Positions 11,673 to 24,845 of a stretch of 64,000 bases of DNA are shown here, piece by piece. This DNA is from Pomacea canaliculata (lineage: Eukaryota; Mollusca; Gastropoda; Architaenioglossa; Ampullariidae): assembly GCF_003073045.1 (NCBI RefSeq), contig NC_037590.1, positions 13,974,311 to 14,038,310 of the forward strand. The letters are read 5' to 3'. Position numbers and translations under genes: made by a program. Numbering within the stretch: position 1 is the first letter of the stretch; each line of letters begins with the position of its first letter. Under the pieces are notes generated by a model that was not told the DNA's origin, did no database searches, and was given only the letters and a program-made list of their open reading frames with translations.

Positions 11673-14025
11673 CTTTCAGGAACTATGACATCTGCAGGAA
11701 AGAGTACCCGAAGTATTGCTATCTAGCGGTAATCTCATAGCTAAATTTCTGTTTTTATTTTTTCCATGTAATATTTTCCCTGACTCGTCGGACTCAGTCT
11801 TTTAATTTGAAATTATTATTGAGCAGCAAAGCACGGGGCCAGTCGTAAGCCGCCACCCAGCAAAAGCTTAATTTTCCCATCGGTGCCAATAAACAGGACA
11901 TAGCTTTGATTTTCCTGGCGGGTACCTGGGCGCCTTACACGTCGCCCGCAAACCACATGTCCCAAGGTGAGGCTCGTGAAAAGGCCAGGTAATGGTCCCG
12001 CGACAGGTTGTGAGCATGTGCCGACGCGCACGTGCGCGCGTGCGATGTGGTGAGCGTGACGAGAGAAGGGGGTGGACCTGTACCCAGTGCTCGTGTTTGT
12101 TTGTCTTTACGATGCGACCGCGCAAAAGGACAGGTGAATGTAATGGTGCAGAACAGTCGGACATGTTTTTTCATTTCATACCTTTTGTTTTTTGTCCGCT
12201 CTGAAAAAAGGTATGAATTCTCTGCGGACGACGGGAGGAAAAGTGGCGCGTGTGTGTGTGTGCACGCGCGTGCAGAAAATTACCACACTCTTAAAAGTTA
12301 CAACTACAGGTACTATTTTGTCAATTACCAAAAGCAGTAAATAAAAGGTAGAAATTAGACTAAAATAAACCCGACACACAATTTTACATAAATATTTGTT
12401 CCCAATCTTTTTATATATAATATATAAATGCATTTTTCTGACACTAATGAGTGCTATTTTTGTTTTGTAAAGCTCTGTGAGTCATTGGGGAACGACTCTC
12501 TCAGTAATCCTCCTCATCATTATTATAATATTGAGATCATACAGAGATTATATGTATGTCGAGGAATATTCCCGAGAGATAATTTTGGATACATTATGTA
12601 ATTGCCTTAGCATCGTGTGTCATAATGCTCACAAACAAAGGCGACATTTCCTAGTCGACATTCCGTCTATTGACAGGCTGTCACCGCGCAGTGCGCTCGC
12701 GGACCAGACCACCGGAAATTACGAAACGCAGCCGAGCGTCTCCAGTAAAGGAGGTAAACATTGCTCTACTACTGATTGTTGGGTGTGTCTCTTTCCATCT
12801 CACTTGCTCTCTCACCTTTCTTTCCAAGGGTACGCTGAAATTACAAAACTGATAAAAAGAAATAAGTTTTTAGAGATTCTAGTTCTTAGCTTCCCAAAGG
12901 GAGTGTATCTCGCTGCTGGCAATCTAAAGGATTATTGCCTGCTTCTCAGACATTCACACTCATTACCTACCTACAACGTATATTTTGCCTCAGATCATGT
13001 AGATCATTCGCGGCCTAGAAACACACACACTCTCTTTCTGCTTGTAATGTACTGAATTTATTAAAATTTATCAATATGCAGATTAAAACAACAATGCAGG
13101 CAAACTTTAGATAGTCTGGACTCGTTCATTTTTTTTCCTTTTTCGAATTCTATATTTAAAGATTTGTCATTAAAACTTTAAAAAAGTTGTCATATTTATT
13201 GTTTTCAGAGTATTTTAAAAACTTCCCTGCGGAATGACTTTTTGCGACTGGCATGACAGGTTAAGAAAGTTATTTTCTGGCCAGCGCTAGCCAGTTAAAA
13301 TATTGCCTTGTTCTCCGCAAGGCTTTGTTAAAATGAGAATTTTTTATTTTATTTTTATCCATAGCATAAAACAGCATAAAACTGAGTGAATCATAAACAT
13401 GCATGGGTGAAATATTTTCAGAGGTTTATGTGTTCCGAAAATTATGGGTTTCTTTTCAAAACTTTATAATGGCTGCAAGCTGAGCTGCTCCATTTGTCAA
13501 AAGGGTTGGGGAAAAAAAAGTTTGGCGGTAAAAGGCCAGTCAACAAAATGTTTGCCATTGTTGTCTCTGCTAATGGAGCCTCAGAATTTTTTTTTAAAAT
13601 TTCAATATTTAATCAGAGTTGGCGCTGGAGTGACTGTGCATTCTTCTCTTTTCTCTCCTCACCTTATCTTATAATATCGTACCTTTTTTTTTTCTTTTCA
13701 CGACTAATATAAAAGCAGCAGATTACAACGGAGGGTACTTTTTCTCTGTGCAAAACTCGCACGGTTTTTGTTCATAATGTGTAATATTTCTGTGGCCGGA
13801 GAAAGAAAAGAAGCAAGAGGAGGCCGAATGAAACCATAAAAACCAGATTTTTGTTTTCCAGCTTCACCTGTGGTGGTGGTGATGCGCTAGGCACTGCATT
13901 GAGTTACAAAACATGGTTTTCCATTTCGGATTTTGTTGGCCAGTCGTTTTCTGAAGGTGTTATTTTAGTGTCGTCTGCTAGCACACTATGGCGTGTGGGT
14001 GTGTGCGCGGAGTTCTCTCTCTTGC

Positions 14026-14125
14026 TTTCCACAGGCCGGTCAGCTGGCGCCACTGCCGAGCGTGTGCCGCCAGTGCATTGAGGATCGAGTGTCCTGGGTT
14101 CACATCTCGTCTCAAGCACGCTGTT
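14026..14125 (+). repeat. Dispersed repeat copy, possibly tRNA-derived SINE
   Basis: The copy shares GAGCGTGTGCC and a following CAGTGCATTGAGG-TCGAG block with a second copy near 17.52-17.64 kb. A GGGTTCACATC segment resembles a Pol III B box (GGTTCRANNCC). The A box is not convincing, so SINE ancestry is only a suggestion; the repeat relationship between the two loci is visible directly. Confidence 0.35.
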
Positions 14126-14775
14126 CTTTCTCCGCGTATGGCACCTGTTTATAGGGCTGGGTGCTTTGACATGGTGCAGCATTCGTTGCCTCTGTACTTT
14201 CATCATAATTCTTTTCTCCCCCTTCTTGTGTGTGTGGAGCTTGCGTGCTTACAAGTGTGAGCGTGAAGAAAGACAATCTTATATAAGAAAATTTATCTGT
14301 ATATATCGGTAAAGATTCAAATGACCACACACAGATATATATATATGATGAATGTTTTAGAGATGAGAGGTGAGGTCACAAAACTGTCAGTCATACTGCT
14401 AGGTTTTTCTCACCACGTCCTCATCCTCACGTCGTCATCGTCGCTGTCATCACGTTGCCTTCTTAATGTTGTTATACTAACACGACCAGTGGGACGAACA
14501 CGCTAGTTGTGTTTAAGGAACACCTATGTTAACACCTAATATTCACACTTTCGCTATTAATTCCGTATCCCAGGGTTCAGCCTTCGGCACGGGAAGCAAC
14601 CTCCAGGAAATTCTCTCCCTTTTAGAGACTAGAATGTCGTGTTCAACGTTTTTCTCGACAGACCAGCCAGAACGTAGTGCTTCCAGCCTTTTCAAAAATC
14701 CTCACTGCACAGTTGTATCATCATCCATCCATCCATGCTTCCATCCCTCCTCCCTCCTTTCCTTTTCTTCTTCCT

Positions 14776-14810
14776 CCTCCTCCACCTCCATCTCCTCCTC
14801 CTCCTCATCC

Positions 14811-14847
<37 letters not shown>
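14776..14847. repeat. (TCC)n/(TCA)n microsatellite
   Basis: Triplet repeats that move from TCC to TCA units. Frames through it give poly-Ser, poly-His or poly-Asp and are not genes. Confidence 0.9.
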
Positions 14848-15735
14848 GTGAGCTTCGAACATTAAATATTAAGGAGTGTGAGCCCACCCTTCCTTGCATT
14901 CAATCATGCATGCATAAATCCAGTGGACAGACCGCGATGTAGACGTGTCGGCGTGTACCCATTGATGGGGAGGTGGGGAAGAAGGTCAGAGGGTATCTGT
15001 TTATCGCAGAGCCGACTGCGGTGTCACTTCCGCCGTGTGTCGTAATACGCCCAGACAACGTGCACCCGGCACAATGCACGTGGGGTGCACGTGTGCGGTG
15101 AGGGACGAAAATGGGGACCAAACACGCTTTTGTGCGGACAGAATGGTGATTGAAATGGCTTTGACGCAGGATTTCATTTCCATAGGCACACAGCAACTCA
15201 CCCGTCAAAAGCAGGCAGACCTGATGTACGCCGCATGCTGCGGCAAAACCCCGGCGCCACACCTTATCACCTGGGAGGATAATATCATCACGGAGGGCTC
15301 GACAGAGTCCGCACAACGCTGACGGAATATTCCTCTATCCACTTTCTCCCACCCACCTCGGAAATAATCAGCTTCTCTCTCTCTCCCTCTCCATCTCTCA
15401 CACACATCAACATGCGTTACGAAACTCTAATATATTACACTTTATACGAACTTCCAAACCCAATAATAAAAATCATAACACAGATTTTAAAAATTGGTTA
15501 CATGCCTTGTGAGATTTGTCCTCTCAATGTGTATTGCCAGGCGGCCAGTTTTGTTGAGTGAAATGGTGGCTGAACTTGTGCATGACTCTCTGTAATATTT
15601 AACGTTAACGGCTATTGTGTAATCGACGGTCGACTCGACTCTTGGAGGATGTGGTCATACACGAGACAGTGTGATCGTGGCAGGATCGATTCCACTCAAT
15701 TGGATGGTCGATATGGGTGGGGCGATACTTGTCAA

Positions 15736-15835
<100 letters not shown>

Positions 15836-17514
15836 CTCCTGTTTCGCTAGGATCGTCTCCGTTTTTTGTTGAAGTCTTTCGTCACAAAAAAAAAAACAAA
15901 AAAACTATTGCACAAAAATTAACTGACGCGATTTTCAAACATACCCCAGAATTTTTTATTCATCCTGTTCTGTATGTTCGCTCTTGTTACAAACATTAGT
16001 CGTTGTACAACGATCCATGGGAGTGTGATGTGATCAACCGTCGCTAATGTTTCACGCAACTGCGAAAATCGTTGATAAGACACTCGCACCACCCACTCTC
16101 GTGCCCACACAATGCACTGTACCTTCTCTTCTCTTACCTCCTCCTTTGTTCTCACTGAATATTTTGGGAGAGGCGTGTGGCCTGTGAAAGGCCATCGACT
16201 GAGGCGTAATCACACCCGGGATAATGCTTGCCGATGTTGTACAAAAGGCGCTACAGAATTTTCAATCTCCTCCCACACCCGTTTGGCAGAAACGTTTCGT
16301 GGACCTGAAAATAAAACTTAAGCTGCTGGTGCAGACGGATGGTGTGTGGGTTGAGGGTGTCGTCTTTATTCATCAATTTTCGTAAAGCTTGTGAAAGGAC
16401 GCTTTTCTTTTTCTTTTCATGTTGTTGTTGTTATTATTATTATTTAGAAAAAATCGTGGACATTATTACTGGAGGAAATCTCGGATTTTGTGGGGTTCCA
16501 ATCCCACACCCCGCGCCAACTCAACCCAGTGTTAAAAGAAAGAAGCTGAGTTCTCCTCCTCCACCCTCCATTTCACCTCTGCTCATTGTAGAGCAGATCT
16601 GCCGACAACTTAGCCTGAACGAAAAGCTGAGGGGAACAAAGGGGTACGTGGTTTTATGGAAATCAACCGTGGCGAGTGTCAGTGTAGTCAATCATCGCCA
16701 TGACTGCTTTATTCCCCGCGCCTTCCGTCTGCAACCTGTGTAACTATTATTCTGGTCACTTCCCTCTACACCGCCCTCGGTAAATCTCATGTTTAGATTA
16801 GACTGTTTGCGCAGGGAGGAAAAGGGACGGGTGGGTATTCTTCCTTTAATGTTCATTGTTCATTCCTAGCGTTGAACAAATTGTCTGGCCTCTTTTTTTT
16901 TACCTGTATTCTCGTAATACGTCGTTGATCACCTTACAACAAAGTGAGTCTTTCATATAATTTTTTTTTTTTGGGTGGGGGAGAACTTTTACAGGACAGA
17001 AATTGTTGACAAACAGGGTAGCCAGTTGCAAGAGAGGACCAAATACGATGATGAAAGTCGTGTACCTGACCTGCTCCACACCGATCTAGGTCAGCAGGAC
17101 GACCTGGAAGTGTGGCAACGGTTCCAGGCCACTTCACGAAGGAATGAGACATTTTGTCTGACGAAGAAAGAAAAGCTGGGATCAAAATAGTTTTGAATTT
17201 GATATCCGACACTCTAGAAGTCTTTAGACACAGAAGTAGTCATTTTGTTGACAGTCTGGGTGACACATTACCATAATTATGCTGCAATCGTCGCGATATC
17301 TTTTCACCAGACACCTGAACTCCGATGTCGCGAGGGCGCAGTACAAATACTGTTTCAAACTTTGCCATTCGCAGACCACTTTGAGGATTTGACTTCGGTC
17401 GCTAATTACCGATTCACAGCTTTGTCCTTTCTCTTCTCTTCTTCATCAGCAGCCAAAGCATTCAGCTTTAAAGGGCGGCGAATCTCCTTAATCTGTCGTC
17501 GGTCGTAATGGCGC

Positions 17515-17645
17515 ATCCTGCAGACACACGCCAGGGATCGAAGCCCGGCTGGGGCCGGCGCGTGGAGAGGTGTTACCGTCGCGTGGCGGAGCGTGTGCCA
17601 CACGTGCTGGCATGTTGCCAGCATGCACTGAGGTCGAGGTAAACA
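17515..17645 (+). repeat. Second copy of the 14.0-kb dispersed repeat
   Basis: It shares GGAGCGTGTGCC and the CAGCATGCACTGAGGTCGAGG block with the 14026-14125 copy and is longer on the left. GGATCGAAGCCCGG at its left side is B-box-like. Both copies are degenerate. Confidence 0.35.
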
Positions 17646-19906
17646 GCACGTGCAACCAGCACAAGGGCAGGAGACTGTGCGCTGATCGGGTGACGGGTGC
17701 ACGACCCAGAGAGATACCCGGGAAATTGGGAACGAATTTGATAGATTATGCTTAAAAAGACAATGATCGAAAAAGAAAGAAAGAAAGTTGAGATTACTAA
17801 GATTTGCAAGTGGGGACTGTCTAAGCAGAGCGTTAACGGGCACTCCAGGTAAATGGTTGGTAAGCACGCACGCACGAGCACACACATTGCTAACTAAACA
17901 TTTTTAGATGTCTCCGTTCTTTGATCTTCCTCTCTTTTCTGATGCTCCTAACAAGCTTACGCATACATGAGGGATAAATTCAGGTAGATAGAGAACATCA
18001 TAGGCAGCAACAGAGACATGAGAAGGTGCAGTGATGAAGAACAAAAAGTAGCTATGGCAACGAGGATGTAGCGAGAGCTTAGTCGTGGTAGCGCTGGCCG
18101 GCTTCCTCTGATTACTGCGATAACAATGATTGACGTGTTCAGCCGATGTCTTTTCTTTGACTTGGTATCGCCGCCATCAACATGAGGGTGTTTCCTGCAA
18201 CGAGGTGCTGTTCTCATCGTGGCCACGAAACAAACAAGAAAGTGCTAAGCTTGAGGGGAGGCAGATTCTGCGGCAGTGGTCTGGCCGTGTTTATTATTTT
18301 GGATTCATTGGGACTCTTAAAGAAAAAATGAAAGGTGGAGTGAGAGAGAGAAGAAGGAGTGATAACTATATGCATAGACGCAGAGAAGCGCGAGCGGGTA
18401 AATGAAATCCAGGCTCGGGTGAATATGGGAAAGTAAAGAAAAATATTTGCGGAAAACCGAACAGGTGTAGATAGTTGGGGAAGGGGGAGATAGAGAAATA
18501 AAGAAACAAAGAACAAATGAATGAGGGGCCAGTTGACAGATCGAACGAACTAAGTAAAGATGAAATGAATGAAACGAATAAAAGAAAAAAAAAAAGGAAG
18601 AAGAAATAAAAAAGGAATGGGAAAGAAGCTGATGCTTTAAATGGCATTTCACTGTCTCACAGCAACTAAAGTTCTGACTGGGGAAAAAAGATTACACAGT
18701 AAGGAAGGAACTGAAGTCCGAACAAATATTTACAGTTAATATTAAAGTTATGCAATCATATTCACACACACACAAACTCGTCACGTGGAATATAATAATT
18801 ATAACACACCAGGAACAACACGTTTATTTGAAATCTGAATGTTTCTTTCAGCCATCTTCTTTTTGCATAAAATTTACATAGAAAGCTTTATATGTGCTTA
18901 ACTATGATTAGTTCTAAGACCCTACGTGCTACTGAACAACAATGTTTTGCATATAGATGTATGCATATGGTGTTTGATTACCGAGACTACGAAGTTTGTT
19001 GTAGCCGAGACGGGTCAGATGCTATCTTGGTGCATGACGCAGGGCTGAGCAGATAATTTTAAAAATATCCTAATATTTAATACCTTGATTTCTAACGACT
19101 TTAGGCTGTAGGGGTCTGGCCTACGCTGAAAGGACAACTGTAAGCACGTTTCATCAGAATGTTTATCATACATTTTGGAGAGTTGAACGATCTTTGTTGT
19201 CTGATGACGTATTGAGCTTTTACTGGAGTATCGAAAGTTTTGATCAATATTGTACTCAAAAGATCAATCTCTGAATAAAATAATTTATCCCATTCAACTC
19301 TCCACATGTGATTGTTCATTGATATGCTGACTTTGAAAATGGGTTTCGTTAGACTTTATATGAAAGGCTTGTATGTGAAAGACGTTTCTTGTAGACATAA
19401 TATCATCCTTCACATTCAGCTAAAGAAAGGTCAAAGGTGGAAGTCGAAATAGATCTCATACTTTCAATTTTTCCTTTTGGTCTTTTTCGAAGTTTTACCG
19501 ACAAAAATTTCCACAAAACTTCGCAGATCAGGACTACATAGACTTGCTGACTGTTAAAAAAAAATAGTGCAAGGGATTCATGCATGTATACAGTTTTGCT
19601 GGTGAGCAGGATTCACTCCTCTAACCCTTCTCCTAGCTGTTCTGCCACATATGTCGGAAACAGAGCCTGTTCGACAGCAGATTCGTCATTGCACGTAAAC
19701 ATTCGCTCAGGCATAGAAAATAACATGTTTATTAGGTCCAAGAACCGGAACGTCAACTAAATTCTACGAGTGATAAACAGATGTTTATGCACGAAACTCA
19801 TGTGTCTAGGCTTGTATCGATAGTAATGGAAACAGAGATTACGCATCTGGATTGAATACTTAACCCAGAATTGATTGTCTGCGGAAAGACCAAACCGACA
19901 GGACGT

Positions 19907-19991
19907 CATGTGTTTCAAGGGAAGTAACTTTAGTGTTTTGTGTATAGTTGTTTGCCCTCTTGCTGTCTTGTTACTTCCCTTGCTTCACATG
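19907..19991. repeat. Inverted repeat with GGGAAGTAAC arms
   Basis: The 22-nt arms (19907-19928 and 19970-19991) are inverted copies with about three mismatches and a 13-bp perfect core, CAAGGGAAGTAAC. They are separated by 41 nt. No other structure surrounds them. The core resembles the hairpin at 45172-45237. Confidence 0.7.
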
Positions 19992-20390
19992 TTAATGAGA
20001 ATAAGCCCGTGGTGAGCAAATGGCTTGTCCAAGCACTGCGCTATGGGTCCATCGAGGCGCAGAACTGCTTAATCCAATCTCACTCTCTTCCTTTTGCCGT
20101 CACTGTGAATGAGGGACACAGGAGATTTATTTTACAGGACACACCACACCACATTCAAAGAGCACTGCCGCTGTAGTTTCTTTTACACAACAAAGAAACA
20201 AAGATCCTCATATGTTTACATTATTTTCAAAGGTCTCTAGACTTAGCTGGTGATCTTGTTTATTTGTCCTTTCTAAAAGCAGTTATCGAATTAAAAAAAA
20301 AACTGTAATCATGCATCTGAGCGCTGTCAACTGCTCTGTCGTCTCGCGAGATGTCAGACGCCATATCGCCGGAAGTACAAAGAGCAGACA

Positions 20391-21807
20391 TCATTCTGAC
20401 GTCACCATTTGACTCCCCTCCCCCAGTTTCGACAACCTTCTCAAGGTCACAGGCAGATAGCGCGAGGCTACCATGACCTTGACCTCAGACTTGGAGGACA
20501 GCGGTTGGGTCACGTCGTCGGTTGACATCAGATGCTTGTACTTGAGGGCGCGACTCTTGCAGAAGACGTTTTCGATGGGATAATCGCCATCTTTCAGCAT
20601 CGCTGGAGACAGGACTGTGTGCAGGCGCCTGAATCTGTCGTCTCTGTCAGTTTAAAAAAATCGAATAATGAAAGAATAATAAAAAAAGGGATTTTTTGTA
20701 CAAAATATTGTTTTCTTTGTTATTTTATTTTTAGTTTGTTGGTATTCTACTTAGTTATATTGATTGTTAGTCTTTGACCTTTTTATATCCAACGAGTGCA
20801 ATAAAAGTGTTTGAAATGCATGTCGTGCACTTCAGAGCCTGTCCGCTACTTTCGCTTCTCACCTGAACGGCTGACCCTGGCTCAAAAGAGTCTGGCCGCA
20901 ATACTCGTTGTGGATGGTCAGCAGTCTCTGGTCCACTTCCACGACTGAGGGCAGTTTAGTGACGAAGACCCGGTCATGGTGACTGATGATCTCCGTTCTT
21001 TCTCGCTTAATCTGAGAGGAAAATGGAGAAACGCAAAACAAACGGCAAAATGCCATGCGAAAAAGAAAAGGTTACAGGTGTTGCACTTTGTTGATTCAAC
21101 AAAGACGATAGGAAAATAAAAGAAATACCTACAATGGCTGGATATTAAGGGAAACAACAAAAAGGAGATGTACCTTTGCACAAACGTAGTTTGTAGGATG
21201 TATATGTCTACCACACCGCTGTATCCACGTTACTTACCTTCATCATGGGCAGCAGCGGTTTGCGGTCCTGCACTGTGCTCTCTGCTCTGCCCCCGTCGCT
21301 GGCCAGGCGGTAGATGGTCATCATGCTGGGTCGTCGGTCAGCCACCAGCCCCACTCCCCCGCCGATGCCGCTCATCTCCCTCTGACCTCGCTCCGTGAAG
21401 ACCGGCAGGTTCATGCTGGAGATCCTCACCTGGTCTTCGCGTTGCCACTTCCGCCGCTTGCGGTCCTGCTGCGCCGTGAAGGCTCGCTTGGTGATCTCCA
21501 TGGCAACCGACGAACGCAGCTTCCTGCGTTGCAGCTCTGAGAATAGCAAGTGAGGAGAGGGACACATCTAACACATCGAGAGCAAAACAACAACTGCCAA
21601 AAATAAAAAAGACAAACAAAAGTTAATAAAAATATGAACAAATCAAACCAATAAAAGCCACCAGCGAAGAAAACTGTGTTTTGGTCTGTCTTGGTTACCT
21701 GTCAGCTTCATCTCCAGGTGGCGCTCTTGGCTGGAGTTTTCGTACAGAATGGCGTTGGTCAGCCTTGTCCTGGGCAGCGCGTGCACGACACACAGGTGTT
21801 GCCTCAT
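20391..21807 (-). CDS. Uncharacterised protein, 3' four exons (266 residues seen)
   Basis: Four minus-strand exons join without any frame conflict: 21807-21699, 21536-21238, 21011-20863 and 20634-20391, the last ending in TGA. The introns are GT-AG (donors GTAACC, GTAAGT and GTGAGA; acceptors CTCAG, CTCAG and GACAG), with phases 1, 0 and 2. The joined frame from the ATG at 21807 is 801 nt, or 266 residues plus stop. The frame stays open upstream to about 22041, so the true 5' end may lie further up and include coding block 23822-24845. The protein is basic, with a charged stretch (TAQQDRKRRKWQRED) at about residues 57-71. There is no signal peptide, no membrane segment and no family motif that I recognise. 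The clean splicing makes it a real gene; its function is unknown. Confidence 0.72.
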
Positions 21808-22041
21808 CTTAATGTTGCGGGTGCTCTGTGTGTTGACCTTCTCATGGGTCAGGGGGCCATGATCGCCTCCGGGTGCCGGCGCCCCGCTGATGTTATCGCC
21901 TTGCTTCCCCTGTTTTCTGCATCTTGTCTGGCCCTTCCATTGCCATCGGATCAAGGGAGAAGTAACTCCGGTACAAGCTCTTGCGAACTGTCTCACTATC
22001 AGCTTCCGGTCAAAGGATGCCAAACAGACGAAGAGAATCAC

Positions 22042-23821
22042 GGGAAAAAATCCAAACAGCTGTCATTCTTCTCTGGACATAGTTTCTGTTTCATTGACAG
22101 CTCGAAGTTTGAAACCGTTTCGTCGAGCTTCCATTAGGACAACCGCACTGAACACGAGCGGCACACACGGCAGTTCTCTATCTAATTATCATTTGTCATC
22201 GTTCGCGATCTGGCCAACGATTCGTTGTTCCGAGTCAGCACCGCGACGTCAGATCTGATGATCAGCAGACGTCAAGTCAGTATTGTGGCGGTTACAAGGT
22301 GGGGGAGCTCCTGGCCAGGTGGAACGGGGATGTCAGACTTTTGAAAACCAACGGCCTCGAACGACTCCGGGCAGGTCTGGAGTCTTGTCTAGCAATGGGT
22401 GTCTGACATCACGACAGTGCGAAACCTGATCACACTTCATTCAGACTTTGGCACACAGACACAATCCTCGCCTATGACCTCCCGCGAGGGCTCAGCAGGT
22501 CATGATTAAGCCTCCAAGCAACAAAGGAAGCAATTATCTTATTCGTGTGTTGAAGGCCTGAAGCTGGTCTGCTACATTATGAGAGGATTAAGCTTCTTCA
22601 GAAAGTTTGAAAATACGCTTTCCTTGGGGTTGCATAAGCATTGTTGACTTAGCGACTGTGTGTGGCCAATGTTTACATGATCGTCAGGATTTCCAAATAG
22701 GAAAACAAAAATCGACAGTGTATGTCAGGTTAAACATGGAACATCAGCCATTATCAGCGCATATTGTTAACATCTTTGTGAATGCTCTGTACCCGTGACT
22801 GGTTTGTAAAAAAAGTGCAGACACCAATCGTTAAGGAAAACATGTTTTTCTTTCATAAAGGTTGTTCAAACTCTGGATGTTTCATTATCAGAGAGAAAAA
22901 TCAGCTGTACTGATCAATTATTTTGTACTTTTCGCGGCCATACAACCCATGTTTCGTGAATTACAGACATCACAAAAACCGTTTAGAGAACACTCAAAGC
23001 AATTCTTCTGTAAAACTATTTGTCTTTATAATTTTACAAAAACCTGCGGGTGTTCTCCAAGCAACCAGAAACATTGTCTCTCAGAGCTGTGTGTGTGCTT
23101 TCCATTCTCCAACAAAAAAGGCCGATCATCGTTTCTTTCATCAAATCGCTATCTTACTTTATTTTACTTATCGAACTAAATAAAATGCATTAGTTAAGGC
23201 GATGCTGCTGATTGCCTTCGTCACCTCTAGTCTCAGCATGTGAATTGAAAAAAAAACCAAACAAACAAACAAACAAACAAACAAACAAACAAACACCACG
23301 CTCAGTTATATAGAGTGTAAGACTGTAACTCATTTCCAGAGTGCTTTAATGACTGTACACCGTTTGGTTGCAATACAAACAACTGTACAATACAAGTGAT
23401 CGTCCAATACCTTTTTTTTTGACAAAATATTATCGGCTTGGAAATAAAAGATGGATCTTAACAATTTAGTAAATAAATAACAAGGAATACAAAATAACAC
23501 AAAATCTATTACATTTCTCACTCCACTTATATAAGAGATATTCTGGAATTTGTATAAGTAGGAGAAGAGTATGTATTCAGAAGGATCATGTGCTTATTTC
23601 ATGCCTGTCGAAATACGGGACTTGGGTTATTAAAAATTATCACAAGAATAATTCATTGTGACGTATTCTTCAGGTACATTATCTTTTGTCCATACCCAAG
23701 GCGCACACTGCCACAAACAAACAAGGAAACAAACAAACAAATCAAAAGGAATCACGACTACCCACCCTAACCCCCCACCCTGTCTACTCTTACTGTTACA
23801 AACGGAGCTTTGTCTTGGTTG
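22042..23821. other. Presumed intron or intergenic DNA, no gene seen
   Basis: AT-rich sequence with a (CAAA)n tract at 23253-23295. There is no supported exon. If 20391-21807 and 23822-24845 are one gene, this is an intron; a minus-strand GTAAGA donor-like site lies near 23788-23793. Confidence 0.4.
23253..23295. repeat. (CAAA)n microsatellite
   Basis: About ten CAAA/AAAC units. Confidence 0.9.
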
Positions 23822-24845
23822 TCAGGAAAGCTCAGTCCTCTGTCTCCTCAGTTTGCCGGGATGCACAAGGACTCGGCGAGGGTAACAGGCGAACATGTGA
23901 ACTGCGTTCTCTCTGCTCGTTGCCGGCGGCTGGACAAACTCCGGGGTAGCGTAGCTGGAGGACTTCTTGCCGAATCCCCGGGGTTTGGACCTCAGAGCCT
24001 GCCTAGCTCTCAGTAGAGCTTCCTCCGGATCCTCATCTTTGGCCATTGTTTCCTCCATCGCCCCGTCTTCCTGTAGTCTCGGCATGTTGACCACGTGCAG
24101 TCCTGGCGGGTGGTGGCAGGACCTGCTGGATGGCGAGTCGCGGGTGGCGTCATCGCGCGGCGTGGCGGCTGTAGGCGTTAGGCGCAGCATGGCGGCATCA
24201 CCCCTTCCTGCGTCCCCGGATGTGGCGGCATGGTTCGTCGCCGCGCGGCGTCTGGGAGTCGCGGTACTCAGGTAGGGTAGCACGGGTGGCGGGGAGCGCC
24301 GGTACAAGATCATCCAGGCACTGCACCGAGCGGATGCGCTTCTGGGTATCAACGTACGTGTTCAACGTCTCGTTCAACGGGCGTCGCAACCGCTGTCTGC
24401 CGCCGCGCGACAAGCGATGCACGGCGTACGGCTGCGTTTGATGCAGGTGATGCTGATCCTGGAGCTGCGGGCGGCGGCGCTGATGATGCTGCAGATCTGC
24501 ACTGGACAGCACCATGTGCACGTGATGGAGCAAGGGCAAGTGGCCGTTGCCCAGCGCCATCCCGACGTTCAGGAACTGACCAACAGGGGGACGTCGTCTG
24601 CTCACTGTCGTATTGTCCTTCATCCCCCTGCAGGTGTTCACACCTGTCCTGCCAGTTCAGACGGTCGAAGTCACCACCATCAACCCCTACATCAAAACTG
24701 GCATGTCTCAGAAAAAGATGGCGGTCCCTGTGGATGTGGTCGCTGAAGCGGTAGCCCCTGACCGGCGTGCAAGAAGGTGCTGGGATATCTGAGTGGTCAA
24801 ACGGCGCCACCAGTCGGCTTCTCGCCGTGTTTTCTTCTGGCATTC
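23822..24845 (-). CDS. Coding block of an unknown gene, frame broken twice
   Basis: About 1 kb of GC-rich DNA has coding-type third positions on the minus strand, but the best frame changes twice. It starts at the ATG at 24843 just after an acceptor-like CACCCAG (beginning MPEENTARSRLVAPFDHS). It moves to a second frame near 24.60 kb (containing PLNETLNTYVDTQKRI) and to a third near 24.22 kb (containing EDPEEALLRARQALRSKP). The third frame stops at 23822. Each segment is open well beyond the switch, so single-base indels are the simplest explanation; the first switch lies near a CCCCC run. No domain is recognised. It could be the 5' coding exon of the gene ending at 20391, because strand and order agree, or an independent gene. 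Confidence 0.5.

Noticed and set aside
12477-13055. 192-codon plus-strand frame
   Set aside because: It opens on GTG, is in AT-rich DNA, has a low-complexity Ile-rich start and no recognisable family.
14030-14110. Possible tRNA gene from the GGGTTCACATC string
   Set aside because: No matching A box, and no acceptor or anticodon stem can be formed; repeat relic is more likely.
20440-20490. AGGTCAAGGTCA-type receptor site
   Set aside because: It lies inside the well-supported last exon of the 20.4-kb gene, so coding constraint explains it.
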